From the NCBI RefSeq assembly GCF_021532315.1, contig NZ_JAKGAO010000004.1:62001-126000 (forward strand): a stretch of DNA of 64,000 nucleotides. Direction: 5' to 3'. Both the position numbers and the translations under genes were made by a program. Shown here piece by piece: positions 25,280-35,801 of this stretch. Source of the DNA: Paenibacillus tarimensis (GTDB lineage Bacteria > Bacillota > Bacilli > Paenibacillales > Paenibacillaceae). The number at the start of each line of letters is the position of its first letter. Within the stretch, counting starts at the first letter, position 1. A model generated the notes under the pieces. It was not told where the DNA came from. It saw nothing but the letters and a program-made list of their open reading frames with translations, and did not search any database.

Positions 25280-26032
25280 ATGTTTGCAGGTCTAGAAGGA
25301 AAGAAGGCGCTGGTCACCGGCGCGTCCAGAGGCATTGGAAGGGCAATTGCCGTAGCGCTGGCGGAAGCGGGTGCGGATGTAGCGGTTAACTATGCAGGCA
25401 GTGAAGGCGCAGCCGCCGAGACGGCAGCCGCTGTGGAATCGTTGGGACGCCGTGCGCTGCTGATCAAGGGGGACGTGGGGAAGGCTGATTCCTTCGATGC
25501 GATGGTTAAGGAAGTGCTTGAGAATTTCGGTTCCTTGGATATACTGGTGAATAATGCCGGTATTACTCGGGACAATTTAATTATGCGCATGAAGGAAGAA
25601 GAGTTTGACCAGGTCATTGAGACGAATCTCAAAGGGGTGTTTAATGGCATTAAGGCCGTTACACGCCCGATGATGAAGCAGCGGTCGGGCCGGATTATCA
25701 ATATTTCGTCTGTAGTGGGGGCGGTCGGCAATCCTGGCCAAGCCAACTATGTGGCGGCTAAAGCCGGCGTCATAGGACTTACAAAGGCGAGTGCAAGGGA
25801 GCTTGCTTCACGGGGGATTACGGTTAACTGTGTAGCACCGGGCTTTATCGCAACAGATATGACTGATAAGCTGTCAGCCGAAACCCGTGAGCAGCTTAGC
25901 GGACAAATTCCGCTTGCCCGCCTGGGACAGCCTGACGATATTGCCAATGCCGTACGCTTCCTGGCATCTGACGCAGCCGGTTATATGACAGGGCAGACGA
26001 TCCATGTGGACGGCGGCATGTATATGGGCTAA
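25280..26032 (+). CDS. fabG: 3-oxoacyl-ACP reductase
   Basis: A 250-residue short-chain dehydrogenase: cofactor motif GASRGIG (14-20), NNAG (91-94), Ser144, Tyr157 and Lys161 (YVAAK). It makes the NADPH-dependent reduction of 3-ketoacyl-ACP. GAAGGAGGG precedes the ATG. Confidence 0.96.
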   Translation: MFAGLEGKKALVTGASRGIGRAIAVALAEAGADVAVNYAGSEGAAAETAAAVESLGRRALLIKGDVGKADSFDAMVKEVLENFGSLDILVNNAGITRDNLIMRMKEEEFDQVIETNLKGVFNGIKAVTRPMMKQRSGRIINISSVVGAVGNPGQANYVAAKAGVIGLTKASARELASRGITVNCVAPGFIATDMTDKLSAETREQLSGQIPLARLGQPDDIANAVRFLASDAAGYMTGQTIHVDGGMYMG

Positions 26033-26102
26033 AGGAGCCTTTTAGACCCCTATGGCAATTTGTCCAACATTCTCGTATAATACCAAGGAGGAGGTGAACC
26101 GG

Positions 26103-26336
26103 ATGTCCGACGTATTGGAACGCGTAAAACGCATCGTCGTTGACCGCCTCGGCGTAGACGAAGCCGAAGTAACGCTCGAAGCCAATTTTAAAGACGACCT
26201 CGGCGCGGATTCTCTCGATGTCGTGGAGCTTGTTATGGAATTGGAAGACGAGTTCGATATGGAGATCTCTGATGAAGACGCAGAGAAGATCACCACGGTG
26301 GGAGAAGTAGTCAATTACATACAATCTCATACGTAA
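26103..26336 (+). CDS. acpP: Acyl carrier protein
   Basis: A 77-residue acidic protein with Ser37 in [10 protein letters not shown], the site of 4'-phosphopantetheine attachment. AAGGAGGAGGTGAACC precedes ATG 26103; the longer in-frame opening upstream has no RBS. It carries the growing chain for FabH/D/G/F and PlsX, all encoded around it. Confidence 0.97.
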   Translation: MSDVLERVKRIVVDRLGVDEAEVTLEANFKDDLGADSLDVVELVMELEDEFDMEISDEDAEKITTVGEVVNYIQSHT

Positions 26337-26343
26337 TGTACGA

Positions 26344-26372
26344 AAGTCCCGTTTAGCAGACGGGACTTCTCT
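26344..26372 (+). terminator. Hairpin between acpP and fabF
   Basis: An AAGTCCCGT/ACGGGACTT stem follows the acpP stop, with only TCTCTCC after it. It probably attenuates or stabilises the acpP mRNA rather than ending all transcription, since fabF-rnc continue in the same direction. Confidence 0.5.
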
Positions 26373-26552
26373 CCATATCAGGGTGCAGGAAAGAGTGCAC
26401 CGGGATCGAATCTGTATCCATTCTCTTAGGAGCGGCGCTTGCCAAAGGCTGTACAGACATTATCGAAAAATCATTATTCAAATAATTGATACTATAAATG
26501 AATCGGCAGTTCATGGCTTTAACTTGTTTGGCTGTCGTTAGAGGTGATAGAT

Positions 26553-27791
26553 ATGAAGCAAAGAGTCGTAGTCACCGGCATGGGAGTCATGACCTCGCTC
26601 GGATCCGACCTGGAGACATTCTGGGGGAACCTTATGGCAGGGAAGTCCGGCGTTTCACTGATTGAAGCCTTTGATGTATCGGAGTATCCGACACGGATTG
26701 CCGCGGAAATCAAAGGTTTCAATCCTGAGTTATATGCAGATAAGAAGGAAGCGCGGCGCATGGACCGCTTCGTACAGTTTGCCGTGGCGGCCAGTACGCT
26801 TGCCGTAAAGGACTCCGGCATTGAAATCGGCGGTGAGGTTGATCCTGAACGGGTCGGCGTTATGGTCGGTTCCGGTATCGGCGGGCTGGGCACGTGGGAG
26901 GACCAGCATAAGATTTTACTTGAAAAGGGTCCCAAGCGCGTCAGCCCGTTCTTCATTCCAATGATGATTGCAAATATGGCTTCCGGTCAGATTTCCATGA
27001 CTACAGGTGCCAAAGGGCCGAACAGCACGGCGGTAACCGCTTGTGCAACCGGCACGCACTCCATCGGCGATTCGTTCAAGCTGATTCAGCGCGGTGATGC
27101 GGATGTGATGATTTGCGGGGGTGCCGAAGCAACGATTCGTCCAACTGGCATGGCGGGCTTCTGCTCGATGAGAGCGATGTCCACCCGCAATGATGAGCCT
27201 GCAAGAGCCAGCCGTCCGTTTGACACGGACAGGGACGGCTTTGTTATGGGTGAAGGAGCCGGTATTCTTATATTGGAATCCTATGAGCATGCAATCAAGC
27301 GTGGTGCCCGCATCTATGCTGAGGTTATTGGTTATGGCATGAGCGGTGATGCTTATCATATGACAGAGCCTGATCCGGATGGGGCTGCCCGCTGCATGAC
27401 CAGGGCGGTTCGCGATGCCGGTATCAGTCCTGAAGAAGTGGATTACATTAATGCGCATGGCACATCAACCCCAGTTGGTGACCGGTCAGAGACAATAGCC
27501 GTCAAGAAAGCTTTTGGTGATCATGCGTACAAGCTTGCTGTCAGCTCCACCAAATCGATGACCGGCCATCTTCTCGGCGCCGCAGGCGGTGTGGAAGCGG
27601 TTATTGTCGCCTTGACGCTGCAAAATGGCGTAATCGCGCCAACGATCAATCTGGAGAATCAAGATCCGGAATGCGATCTGGATTATGTGCCAAACAAGCC
27701 TCGCGAGGCGAATGTCCGGACTGCGGTTTCGAATTCCTTCGGTTTTGGAGGCCATAATGCTACGATCGTCATGAGGAAATATGAAGCATGA
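26553..27791 (+). CDS. fabF: 3-oxoacyl-ACP synthase II (FabF)
   Basis: A 412-residue elongating condensing enzyme with the Cys-His-His triad: Cys164 in [10 protein letters not shown], His302 in [11 protein letters not shown], His339 in [18 protein letters not shown] 26553 is preceded by GAGGTGAT; GTG 26544 lies inside that RBS. It follows acpP after a hairpin-containing gap of 216 bases. Its stop overlaps the rnc start. Confidence 0.96.
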   Translation: MKQRVVVTGMGVMTSLGSDLETFWGNLMAGKSGVSLIEAFDVSEYPTRIAAEIKGFNPELYADKKEARRMDRFVQFAVAASTLAVKDSGIEIGGEVDPERVGVMVGSGIGGLGTWEDQHKILLEKGPKRVSPFFIPMMIANMASGQISMTTGAKGPNSTAVTACATGTHSIGDSFKLIQRGDADVMICGGAEATIRPTGMAGFCSMRAMSTRNDEPARASRPFDTDRDGFVMGEGAGILILESYEHAIKRGARIYAEVIGYGMSGDAYHMTEPDPDGAARCMTRAVRDAGISPEEVDYINAHGTSTPVGDRSETIAVKKAFGDHAYKLAVSSTKSMTGHLLGAAGGVEAVIVALTLQNGVIAPTINLENQDPECDLDYVPNKPREANVRTAVSNSFGFGGHNATIVMRKYEA

Positions 27792-28491
27792 CCGGTTTGA
27801 CGAGCTGCAGCAGCGGCTCAGTGTCCGTTTCCGCCGGACTAAGCTGTTAAGACAGGCTTTTACGCATACATCGTATGTAAATGAGCATAAAGGCGGAAAT
27901 ACACAGGATAATGAACGGCTTGAGTTCCTGGGAGATGCTGTACTGCAGCTGCTGGTGTCGGAGTTTCTCTATACGACGCACCCGCAGCGGCCTGAAGGCG
28001 AACTGACGCGCATGCGCGCCTCCATCGTATGTGAGCCGTCATTCGCCCGCTTCGCCGAATCGCTGGAGCTCGGCCGGTATGTGCTCTTGGGACGCGGAGA
28101 AGAGCAGCTGGGCGGCCGGCAGCGGCCGGCACTGCTGGCTGACTTGTTCGAGTCCTTCGTCGGTGCGCTATATCTGGATCAGGGTTTAACGGCTGTTAGA
28201 AGCTTTCTGGAAGCCAGCATCTTTCCGCTGATAGATTCGGAAGATCATTTGCCGGTAAAGGATTTCAAGTCCAAGCTCCAAGAGCGGGCCCAGCATCGTT
28301 CCCTTGGACAGATTGAGTATGTCATTGAAGAAGAACGCGGTCCTGCGCATGACAGGGAGTTCGTGATCCGCGTGTTGATCGGCGGTGAGTCCTGGGGCTC
28401 TGGCACGGGACGAACGAAGAAGGAAGCAGAGCAGCGGGCGGCATCTGAGGCATGGCGCCAGCTATCGGCTGATGATAAGAGTGATAAGTAA
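27781..28491 (+). CDS. rnc: Ribonuclease III
   Basis: A 236-residue double-strand RNA endonuclease for rRNA and mRNA processing. The signature [10 protein letters not shown] (44-53) gives Glu48 and Asp52; Asp121 and Glu124 complete the metal site. A C-terminal dsRNA-binding domain (~160-230, [28 protein letters not shown]) follows. It overlaps fabF by 11 bases and is ended by a large hairpin. Confidence 0.97.
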   Translation: MKHDRFDELQQRLSVRFRRTKLLRQAFTHTSYVNEHKGGNTQDNERLEFLGDAVLQLLVSEFLYTTHPQRPEGELTRMRASIVCEPSFARFAESLELGRYVLLGRGEEQLGGRQRPALLADLFESFVGALYLDQGLTAVRSFLEASIFPLIDSEDHLPVKDFKSKLQERAQHRSLGQIEYVIEEERGPAHDREFVIRVLIGGESWGSGTGRTKKEAEQRAASEAWRQLSADDKSDK

Positions 28492-28494
28492 ACC

Positions 28495-28562
28495 CCGGCA
28501 TCGGTGGTCTAGATCCATTAGTGAATCTGCAATGGATCTAGACCAGGCTTGCCGGTTTTTTT
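28495..28562 (+). terminator. Composite long-stem terminator after rnc
   Basis: A perfect 14-bp inner hairpin (28506-28519 with 28531-28544) is nested in an outer CCGGCA/TGCCGG pairing (28495-28500 with 28550-28555) followed by seven T. It separates the fapR-rnc unit from smc. Confidence 0.85.
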
Positions 28563-28649
28563 ATTGCGCCAATGAGCTTTCCGCTATTATCCGCTGATGT
28601 CGAATGGTTGCGGGTATGGTACAATAACGCTAGAGGTGAAGGTATAATC

Positions 28650-31600
28650 ATGTTTCTGAAGCGAGTCGAATTAGCCGGGTTCAAATCGTTCGCAGACCGG
28701 ACGGAATTGGAATTCGTGCGGGGCATTACCGCCGTTGTTGGACCAAACGGCAGCGGCAAGAGCAATATATCGGACAGCATCCGCTGGGTCCTTGGCGAAC
28801 AGAGCGCCAAGAGCTTGCGCGGAGGGAATATGCAGGATATTATCTTTGCCGGCAGTGATGCCCGCAAGGCAGTCAACTATGGTGAGGTTTCGTTGACGCT
28901 TGATAATACCAGCGGCTCCCTTCCGCTTGAATACGATGAGGTAACAGTAACCCGCCGTGTTCACCGCAGCGGCGAAAGTGAATATCTGATTAACAAGCAG
29001 GCTTGCCGCCTTAAGGATATTACCGAGCTGTTTATGGATACCGGTATCGGCAAAGAAGCGTACTCGATTATCGGTCAAGGCCGGATAGAGGAAATTTTGA
29101 GCACTCGCTCCGAGGACCGGCGCGGTATTTTTGAAGAGGCCTCGGGTATTGTCAAATATAAATCACGTAAACGGGAAGCACAGCGGAAGCTTGACGATAC
29201 GGAGCAAAATCTCCTGCGGATAAACGACCTGGTGACTGAGCTTGAGGATCAGGTTGAACCGCTGCGTCTGCAGTCAGAAAAGGCCATTCACTATAAAGCC
29301 TTGCGCGAGCAGCTGAGGACGAAGGAGATTTCAATGTATGTGCATCAGATTGAGCAGGTGCACAGCAGCTGGAAGGAAGCGACAGCTAGGCTTGAGAAGC
29401 TCCAGAACGAGCAGCTGGAGCTGTCAGCCGTTGTCAGTAAGCACGATGCGCATTTGGAGAAGGACCGCCTGCAGCTGCGGGATATTGAGGAAGCGCTGGA
29501 GCGTCTGCATGAGGATATGCTGCGTTACAGCGAAGAGTACGAGAAGTGCGAGGGCCAAGGCGAGGTATTGAAGGAGCGTACGCGCAACCTGGAGCAAAAC
29601 CGCCGCCAGCTCGAAGAGTCCATAGCCGCCCAGTCGGAAAGAATTACGGCACTGACGAAGGAAGAGACGGATTTCCGAGCGAAGGCTGCCGGACTAGAAC
29701 AAGAGCTGCAGACACTGCGCCAGCGGCTCGAAGAGGAAGAATCGACGCTGATTGGTGTAGCAGGCGGTATGGGCAGCGACGCAGAGGAAAAGCTGAAGGG
29801 TGAGCTGCTGGATGTGCTAAGCAGCATGGCTTCCACACGCAATGAAATCCGGTATGCCGATCAGCAGAAGGAAACGCTGCAGAAGCGAATTGAACGTCTC
29901 GGGGAAGAAGAAGCCAAATGGCAGGAGCAGCTGGGCGCGCTTGAGGGCAAGCGTGAGGAGCTGCAGAACCGCCTGGATCGTACCGTTGCCGAGCTGTCCG
30001 TGCTGCGGGATCGCTACATACAGGAAGGGGACCGGCTCAAGAGCTCACAGCAGCTGCTTGAAGAGGCCCAGATGGCAGTGCGCAAGTGGGAGCAAAAGCT
30101 GGACGCGCTGACTTCCCGGCGTGACACCATGAAGGAAATGCAGAATGATCTTGACGGCTTCATGCATGGCGTCCGGGAAGTATTGAAGGCTTCGCGCCGC
30201 AGCGGCGGCGGGATAGACGGCGTGCATGGGGCTGTTGCCGAATTGATTCGCGTTCCTGAGAAGCTGGAAACAGCAGTTGAAACCGCGCTTGGCGGTGCCC
30301 TGCAGCATGTCGTTATGGAGGACGAGCGCTCTGCGAGGGCAGCGATTGCTTTTTTGAAGCAGCGCCAGCTTGGCCGGGCGACCTTCCTCCCTCTCGATGT
30401 CATTAAGGGAAGAAGCGTACCGGAACAGGAACGGAGGCTTGTTGCTTCGGTGGAAGGCTTTGTCGGCGTAGCGGCTGATCTTGTCGGCTCGGAGCCGGCT
30501 TACAGCTCTATTGTGGCGAACTTGCTCGGAAATGTGCTGATCGCGGAGACGCTTGAGCAGGCCAACCGGATTGCGGCTAAATGCCAGTACCGGTTTCGTG
30601 TTGTGACACTCGATGGCGATGTGGTAAATGCCGGCGGCTCGATGACAGGCGGCAGCCTGCAGAAGAAAGGCGCTAACCTGCTCGGCCGCCAGCGGCAGAT
30701 CGAGCAGCTGGATGAGGATATCAAGCAGTCCGGGTTGCAGCTGGACAAGCTGCGTGATAAGGTATCGGATCTGCGCAAGGAGCTGTCCATACTCGGACAG
30801 ACCATTGAGGAGCTGCGGGACCAAGGTGACAAGCGCAGGCTGGAGGAGCAGCAGCTTCGTTCGGAGCTGCAGCAGGTGGAGCAGGAGACGCGCTATCTGC
30901 GGGAGCAGCATCAGATGTCTCATGAGGATCGGAGCAGCCAGATGTCTGAATCGACGAGCCTGGATAAGCTCAAGGCTGCAGCCGAGGAGAGGCTGGCCCA
31001 GTTGACTGCTCAGGAAGCCCGGCTGCAGCAGTCGATCAAGGCAGCGGAGGATCGGCGCAAGGCCAGTGAATCGGCCAAGGAGGAGCTTCAGACACATCTG
31101 ACCGATCTCAAAATCCAGGTCGCCAAGACGGACCAGGAGAAGCTGTCCTTTGAGGATCAGGCAGTGCGCATCCGTTCGGATATCAACCGGGCGAAGCAGG
31201 AGCTTGCTACGCTGCGCAGCCTGGCTGTCCAGCAGGAGGAAGAGCAGCGTAAGCTGGAAGCTGAGAAGATCCGGCAGACAGAAGAGCTTAACCACTACCG
31301 TCTCAAGAAGCAGGAATGCGCGGAGCAGACCGATTTCAAACGTGCTGAGCGTGCCGGGAAGCTGCGCCAGCTTGAGGATGGGGAGAGCGAGACGAAGGAG
31401 CAGCGGGCGCAGCTCCGTCAGGTGGAGGATGGCATCCGCCAGACAGAGATTGCCGCCAACAGGCTCGATGTCGAGCTTGACAATGTGCTTCGCAAGCTGA
31501 GCGAGGAGTATGAGCTCAGCTTCGAGCTGGCCAAGGAGCGTTACCCCGTGCCGGAGGATGTGCAGGGCACACAAAACCAGGTCCGCGACCTCAAACGTCA

Positions 31601-32228
31601 AATTACAATGCTGGGCGATGTGAACCTGGGAGCCATTGAGGAGTACGAGCGTGTCCGCGAGCGCTATGAGTTCCTGGATGCCCAGAAGAATGACCTTATT
31701 GAGGCCAAGACCACACTGTATCAGGTCATCCGTGAGATGGACGAGGAGATGGGCAAGCGGTTCCGCACGACCTTCGATGCCATCCGCAGCCACTTCGGCT
31801 ATGCGTTTACAAAGCTGTTTGGCGGAGGCCGAGCTGATCTGGTGATGGTCGATCCTGACCGGGTGCTGGAGACGGGGATCGATATCGTAGCCCAGCCGCC
31901 CGGCAAGAAGCTTCAAAATCTTCAGCTGCTCTCCGGCGGTGAACGCGCGCTGACAGCGATGGCGCTGCTGTTCGCCATTTTACAGGTTAAGCCGGTGCCG
32001 TTCTGCGTGCTTGACGAGGTCGAGGCAGCGCTTGATGAAGCGAATGTGGCCCGGTTTGCCCAATATCTGCGCGAGTTCTCGGAGCAGACGCAGTTTATTG
32101 TTGTAACCCACCGAAAAGGCACGATGGAGGAGGCCGATGTGCTATACGGCGTGACGATGGAGGAAGGCGGCGTATCCAAGCTGGTGTCAGTGCGGCTTGA
32201 GGATGACGAAGCGGCCGTTTCGGCCTGA
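28650..32228 (+). CDS. smc: Chromosome segregation protein SMC
   Basis: A 1192-residue condensin ATPase. Walker A GPNGSGKSN is at 31-39. Two long coiled-coil arms (~170-500 and ~665-1010) flank the hinge (~500-665). The C-terminal head has the signature LSGGERALTAMALL (~1094) and Walker B VLDEVEAALD. With ScpA/ScpB it organises and separates chromosomes. ATG 28650 has AGAGGTGA upstream; the frame's earlier part lies in the rnc terminator region. Full length, no disruption. Confidence 0.97.
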   Translation: MFLKRVELAGFKSFADRTELEFVRGITAVVGPNGSGKSNISDSIRWVLGEQSAKSLRGGNMQDIIFAGSDARKAVNYGEVSLTLDNTSGSLPLEYDEVTVTRRVHRSGESEYLINKQACRLKDITELFMDTGIGKEAYSIIGQGRIEEILSTRSEDRRGIFEEASGIVKYKSRKREAQRKLDDTEQNLLRINDLVTELEDQVEPLRLQSEKAIHYKALREQLRTKEISMYVHQIEQVHSSWKEATARLEKLQNEQLELSAVVSKHDAHLEKDRLQLRDIEEALERLHEDMLRYSEEYEKCEGQGEVLKERTRNLEQNRRQLEESIAAQSERITALTKEETDFRAKAAGLEQELQTLRQRLEEEESTLIGVAGGMGSDAEEKLKGELLDVLSSMASTRNEIRYADQQKETLQKRIERLGEEEAKWQEQLGALEGKREELQNRLDRTVAELSVLRDRYIQEGDRLKSSQQLLEEAQMAVRKWEQKLDALTSRRDTMKEMQNDLDGFMHGVREVLKASRRSGGGIDGVHGAVAELIRVPEKLETAVETALGGALQHVVMEDERSARAAIAFLKQRQLGRATFLPLDVIKGRSVPEQERRLVASVEGFVGVAADLVGSEPAYSSIVANLLGNVLIAETLEQANRIAAKCQYRFRVVTLDGDVVNAGGSMTGGSLQKKGANLLGRQRQIEQLDEDIKQSGLQLDKLRDKVSDLRKELSILGQTIEELRDQGDKRRLEEQQLRSELQQVEQETRYLREQHQMSHEDRSSQMSESTSLDKLKAAAEERLAQLTAQEARLQQSIKAAEDRRKASESAKEELQTHLTDLKIQVAKTDQEKLSFEDQAVRIRSDINRAKQELATLRSLAVQQEEEQRKLEAEKIRQTEELNHYRLKKQECAEQTDFKRAERAGKLRQLEDGESETKEQRAQLRQVEDGIRQTEIAANRLDVELDNVLRKLSEEYELSFELAKERYPVPEDVQGTQNQVRDLKRQITMLGDVNLGAIEEYERVRERYEFLDAQKNDLIEAKTTLYQVIREMDEEMGKRFRTTFDAIRSHFGYAFTKLFGGGRADLVMVDPDRVLETGIDIVAQPPGKKLQNLQLLSGGERALTAMALLFAILQVKPVPFCVLDEVEAALDEANVARFAQYLREFSEQTQFIVVTHRKGTMEEADVLYGVTMEEGGVSKLVSVRLEDDEAAVSA

Positions 32229-32331
32229 TAACGCGGCTGAATGAAGAATTAGATGTAGAAGGCTATGCACGCTGAATCAGTCGTGGATAAGGTCGGTGTG
32301 CTTATATACAGGAAGGCAGGCGATTAGAAGG

Positions 32332-33333
32332 ATGAGTTTCTTTAAACGGTTGAAAGAGAGTATTTCGAGCAAGACCGAAGCGGTTACCAATAAGTTTAAG
32401 GAAGGCCTTGAGAAAACAAGAACCGCCCTCGTTGAGAGGGTCGAAGAACTGGTTATCCGCCGCAAGAAAATTGATGAAGCCTTTTATGAAGAGCTTGAAG
32501 AAATTTTGATCGGCGCGGATGTAGGCGTAAATACGGTCATGGACTTGATCGATGACCTTCGCGCAGAAGTGAAGAAGCGTAAAATTGAGGATGCGGCCGA
32601 GCTGCAGCCCGTACTGTCCGAGAAGCTTGTCGGTTTGCTGCGGGGTGAAGAGAACCCTAAGCTGAACATGGCGCCCGAAGGAAGCATTACTGTGCTGCTG
32701 TTCGTCGGTGTGAACGGCGTCGGCAAGACGACGACGATCGGTAAGCTTGCACACCGCTTCAAAAGCCAGGGCAAGCGTGTGCTGATGGCTGCAGGCGATA
32801 CGTTCCGCGCAGGGGCCATTGAACAGCTCGAGGTATGGGGTGAACGGGTTGGGGTCGATGTGATCAAGCAGCAGGCAGGATCAGACCCGGCAGCAGTGAT
32901 GTACGATGCGGTTCAGGCTGCCAAGCAGCGGGGCGTGGATGTCCTGCTCTGTGATACCGCAGGACGGCTGCAGAACAAGACGAATCTAATGGAAGAGCTT
33001 AATAAGATCTTCCGTGTTATTCAGCGGGAAATCCCGAATGCGCCGCATGAGGTCCTGCTGGTGCTGGACGCGACGACTGGACAGAATGCACTAAGCCAGG
33101 CCAAGCTCTTTGGCGAGAAGAGCGGTGTTACTGGTCTAGTGCTGACCAAGCTTGACGGCACGGCAAAAGGCGGGATCGTAGTGGCAATCCGTAATGAGCT
33201 TAACCTTCCTGTAAAATTCGTAGGTCTTGGCGAGAAGATGGACGACCTGCAGGAATTTGATTCCGAGCAGTTTGTCCATGCGCTGTTCGCCGGTCTGATT
33301 GCGAAGGAAGAGAAGCAGACCGAGGAGGTCTGA
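32332..33333 (+). CDS. ftsY: Signal recognition particle receptor FtsY
   Basis: A 333-residue GTPase that docks SRP-ribosome complexes at the membrane. The N-domain is at 1-100, without a long acidic A-domain. G1 GVNGVGKTTTIGKL starts at 126, followed by the RAGAIEQL, DTAGR and TKLDGTAKGG motifs. ATG 32332 begins the conserved MSFFKRLKES; its RBS (AGGAAGGCAGG) is loosely spaced. It follows smc, as in other Firmicutes. Confidence 0.96.
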   Translation: MSFFKRLKESISSKTEAVTNKFKEGLEKTRTALVERVEELVIRRKKIDEAFYEELEEILIGADVGVNTVMDLIDDLRAEVKKRKIEDAAELQPVLSEKLVGLLRGEENPKLNMAPEGSITVLLFVGVNGVGKTTTIGKLAHRFKSQGKRVLMAAGDTFRAGAIEQLEVWGERVGVDVIKQQAGSDPAAVMYDAVQAAKQRGVDVLLCDTAGRLQNKTNLMEELNKIFRVIQREIPNAPHEVLLVLDATTGQNALSQAKLFGEKSGVTGLVLTKLDGTAKGGIVVAIRNELNLPVKFVGLGEKMDDLQEFDSEQFVHALFAGLIAKEEKQTEEV

Positions 33334-33403
33334 GGTTAAGGGCGGGCGGCATGCAGCCTGACGAGTTTGTTTGACGATAACAATAACGATTGCTGTTCAT
33401 GTT

Positions 33404-33434
33404 CGGCCGTTTCCGCAGGGAGACGGCCGTTTGT
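33404..33434 (+). terminator. Weak terminator after ftsY
   Basis: CGGCCGT (33404-33410) can pair with ACGGCCG (33423-33429), followed by TTTGTTC. The short T tract makes this a low-strength terminator. Confidence 0.4.
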
Positions 33435-33538
33435 TCACTTCAGCTTTCGTAAGGAGTTTCCTGTCGCTTCTTTTATTTGCGGCTCCTTTTATTGTGCCGG
33501 TCATCCGCTTCCGTGAGATAACTGACAAGTAAAAAGAC

Positions 33539-33568
33539 TTGACACATGGTCGCGGGTTAGGATATGAT
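33539..33568 (+). promoter_or_regulatory. Sigma-A promoter of ylxM-ffh
   Basis: TTGACA (33539-33544) and TATGAT (33563-33568) with 18-bp spacing, about 55 bases upstream of the ylxM start. Confidence 0.7.
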
Positions 33569-33622
33569 AAGAAACGTTGTACAGCTGTAAAGGTTTTTCC
33601 CTTGACGGAAGGAGGGCGGACG

Positions 33623-33991
33623 GTGGCGATGAGCGAACCGGGTGCCCTGGAGAAAACAACCAGGATTAATCTGTTGTTTGACTTCTATGAGTCGCTGCTG
33701 ACTGACAAGCAGCGCACATTTCTTAAATATTATTTCCACGACGATTACTCGCTTGGCGAGATCGCGGCGGAATTTGAAATCAGCCGGCAGGCTATTTACG
33801 AGCATATAAAGCGGGCCCAAGCGGTCCTTGAAACGTATGAACAGAAGCTGGGCCTGGTGGCACGGCATGAGAAGCTGATGATGTTAATCGACCGGCTTGA
33901 CGAGGCGCTCGAAGCTGGAGAAGACGAAGCGGCACTTACAGAGCTGCGCGGCATTGCTAGAGGGCTTCGGCATGCGGTAGAGATCGAATAG
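33623..33991 (+). CDS. ylxM: YlxM-family SRP-associated helix-turn-helix protein
   Basis: A 122-residue protein with a sigma-70 region-4-like HTH (LTDKQRTFLKYYFHDDYSLGEIAAEFEISRQAIYEHIKRAQ) and a C-terminal helix. YlxM proteins are encoded next to ffh and modulate SRP GTPase activity in streptococci. GTG 33623, with AAGGAGG 7 bases upstream, fits better than ATG 33629. ffh starts 20 bases downstream. Confidence 0.9.
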   Translation: MAMSEPGALEKTTRINLLFDFYESLLTDKQRTFLKYYFHDDYSLGEIAAEFEISRQAIYEHIKRAQAVLETYEQKLGLVARHEKLMMLIDRLDEALEAGEDEAALTELRGIARGLRHAVEIE

Positions 33992-34011
33992 TTGCATGGG
34001 AGGTGAGGTTC

Positions 34012-35388
34012 ATGGCTGCTTTTGAAGGATTGACAAGCAGGCTGCAGAACGTATTCGGCAAGCTGAGAGGCAAGGGCAAGGTATCCGAGGATGATGTCAA
34101 TGAGGCGATGCGCGAGGTTCGGCTGGCGCTGCTGGAAGCCGACGTTAACTTTAAAGTTGTCAAGGATTTCATCGCCAAGGTGAAGGAGCGGGCAATCGGC
34201 CAGGAAGTCATGAAGAGCTTTACGCCCGGCATGGTTGTCGTAGACATCGTTAACAAGGAATTGACCGAGCTGATGGGCGGCACGCAGAGCAAGCTTGCCA
34301 AGGCGAGCAAGCCGCCGACCGTCATTATGATGGCGGGTCTGCAGGGTGCGGGTAAGACAACGACCTCTGGTAAGCTGGCGAGATTGCTGCAAAAGAACAA
34401 TCACAAGCCGCTGCTGGTAGCGGGTGATATCTACCGTCCCGCTGCGATCAAGCAGCTGCAGGTTCTCGGCGAGCAAATTAAAGTGCCTGTTTTCTCACTT
34501 GGTGACAAGACAAGCCCGGTAGAAATCGCCCGTCAGGCCATGCAGCAGGCCAAAGAGAACGGCAATGATTATGTGATCATCGATACGGCGGGCCGTCTGC
34601 ATATTGACGAGGCGCTCATGGATGAGCTGAAGCAGATCCATGAGGTGACGAAGCCGGACGAAGTACTGCTGGTTGTCGATGCGATGACCGGTCAGGATGC
34701 TGTTAATGTGGCACAGAGCTTCCATGAGCAGCTGGCGCTGACAGGCGTTGTTCTGACCAAGCTGGACGGTGACACCAGGGGCGGTGCGGCGCTGTCGGTT
34801 AAAGCGGTAACCGGGCAACCAATTAAATTCGCGGCCATGGGTGAAAAGATCGATGCGCTAGAGCCTTTCCACCCGGACCGGATGGCTTCTCGTATTCTCG
34901 GGATGGGAGATATGCTCTCGCTCATCGAGAAAGCACAGTCCGGAATTGATGCGGACAAAGCGGCTGAGATGGAACGGAAAATGCGCAATGCAGAGTTTAC
35001 GTTCGAGGATTTCCTGGATCAGATGGCGCAAGTTCGCAAGCTCGGACCGCTTGACCAAATTTTCGACATGCTCCCGGGGATGGGCAAGATGAAGGGCATG
35101 AAGGATATCAAGGTCGATGAGAAGCAGGTCAACCGGGTAGAGGCGATCGTCAGGTCCATGACGATTGAAGAAAAGCAGAAACCGGAGCTGCTTAACCACA
35201 GCCGCCGGAAACGGATCGCTGCGGGCAGCGGCACTTCGATCGCGGAAGTTAACCGCCTCATTAAGCAGTTTGACGAAATGCGCAAGATGATGAAGCAGTT
35301 CTCTTCCATGATGGGACCGAAGGGACCCAAGGGCGGCATGAAAGGCTTGAAGGGGATGCTTGGCAAAGGGAAGTTTCCTTTCGGCTGA
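34012..35388 (+). CDS. ffh: Signal recognition particle protein Ffh
   Basis: A 458-residue SRP54 GTPase: N domain (1-90), G domain with GLQGAGKTTTSGKL from 109, DTAGRLHIDE and TKLDGDTRGG, then a methionine-rich M domain (~300-450, RKRIAAGSGTSIAEVNRL for 4.5S RNA). The C-terminus is a Gly/Lys/Met-rich tail. GGGAGGTGAGG precedes ATG 34012. Confidence 0.97.
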   Translation: MAAFEGLTSRLQNVFGKLRGKGKVSEDDVNEAMREVRLALLEADVNFKVVKDFIAKVKERAIGQEVMKSFTPGMVVVDIVNKELTELMGGTQSKLAKASKPPTVIMMAGLQGAGKTTTSGKLARLLQKNNHKPLLVAGDIYRPAAIKQLQVLGEQIKVPVFSLGDKTSPVEIARQAMQQAKENGNDYVIIDTAGRLHIDEALMDELKQIHEVTKPDEVLLVVDAMTGQDAVNVAQSFHEQLALTGVVLTKLDGDTRGGAALSVKAVTGQPIKFAAMGEKIDALEPFHPDRMASRILGMGDMLSLIEKAQSGIDADKAAEMERKMRNAEFTFEDFLDQMAQVRKLGPLDQIFDMLPGMGKMKGMKDIKVDEKQVNRVEAIVRSMTIEEKQKPELLNHSRRKRIAAGSGTSIAEVNRLIKQFDEMRKMMKQFSSMMGPKGPKGGMKGLKGMLGKGKFPFG

Positions 35389-35454
35389 TCCGCTGGACAT
35401 CGATGTGATACAAGGCAATGAGAACGGCAATTTTTTGAAGGAGGTGAATCAACA

Positions 35455-35727
35455 ATGGCAGTACGTATTCGTCTGAAACGTATGGGTGCGCACAAAGCGC
35501 CTTTCTATCGTGTAGTAGTATCCGATTCCCGCTCGCCACGCGACGGTCGTTTTATTGAAGAAATCGGTACTTACAATCCGGTTGCACAACCGGCTCAAGT
35601 AAGCATCGATGAGGAGAAAGCTCTGAAATGGCTGCAAACGGGTGCACAGGCATCTGACACCGTTCGTAACCTGCTCAGCAAACAGGGCATTCTGACTAAG
35701 TTCCATGAGCTGAAACAACAGAAATAA
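35455..35727 (+). CDS. rpsP: 30S ribosomal protein S16
   Basis: A 90-residue protein with the S16 start [41 protein letters not shown]. The RBS is AAGGAGGTGAATC. It lies between ffh and khpA in the conserved ribosome/SRP cluster. Confidence 0.98.
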   Translation: MAVRIRLKRMGAHKAPFYRVVVSDSRSPRDGRFIEEIGTYNPVAQPAQVSIDEEKALKWLQTGAQASDTVRNLLSKQGILTKFHELKQQK

Positions 35728-35801
35728 TAGCCACAGGCATGCTCAGCGGCATCCGCATTTTGCGGAGGCCGTTTTGACATCCTGCTGCGGAGGGCCTTGT
35801 G

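Noticed and set aside
30045-31916. 623-codon minus-strand open frame inside smc
   Set aside because: Leu-rich shadow of the SMC coiled coil; the repeated Glu/Lys codons of the coiled coil read as Leu/Phe on the other strand.
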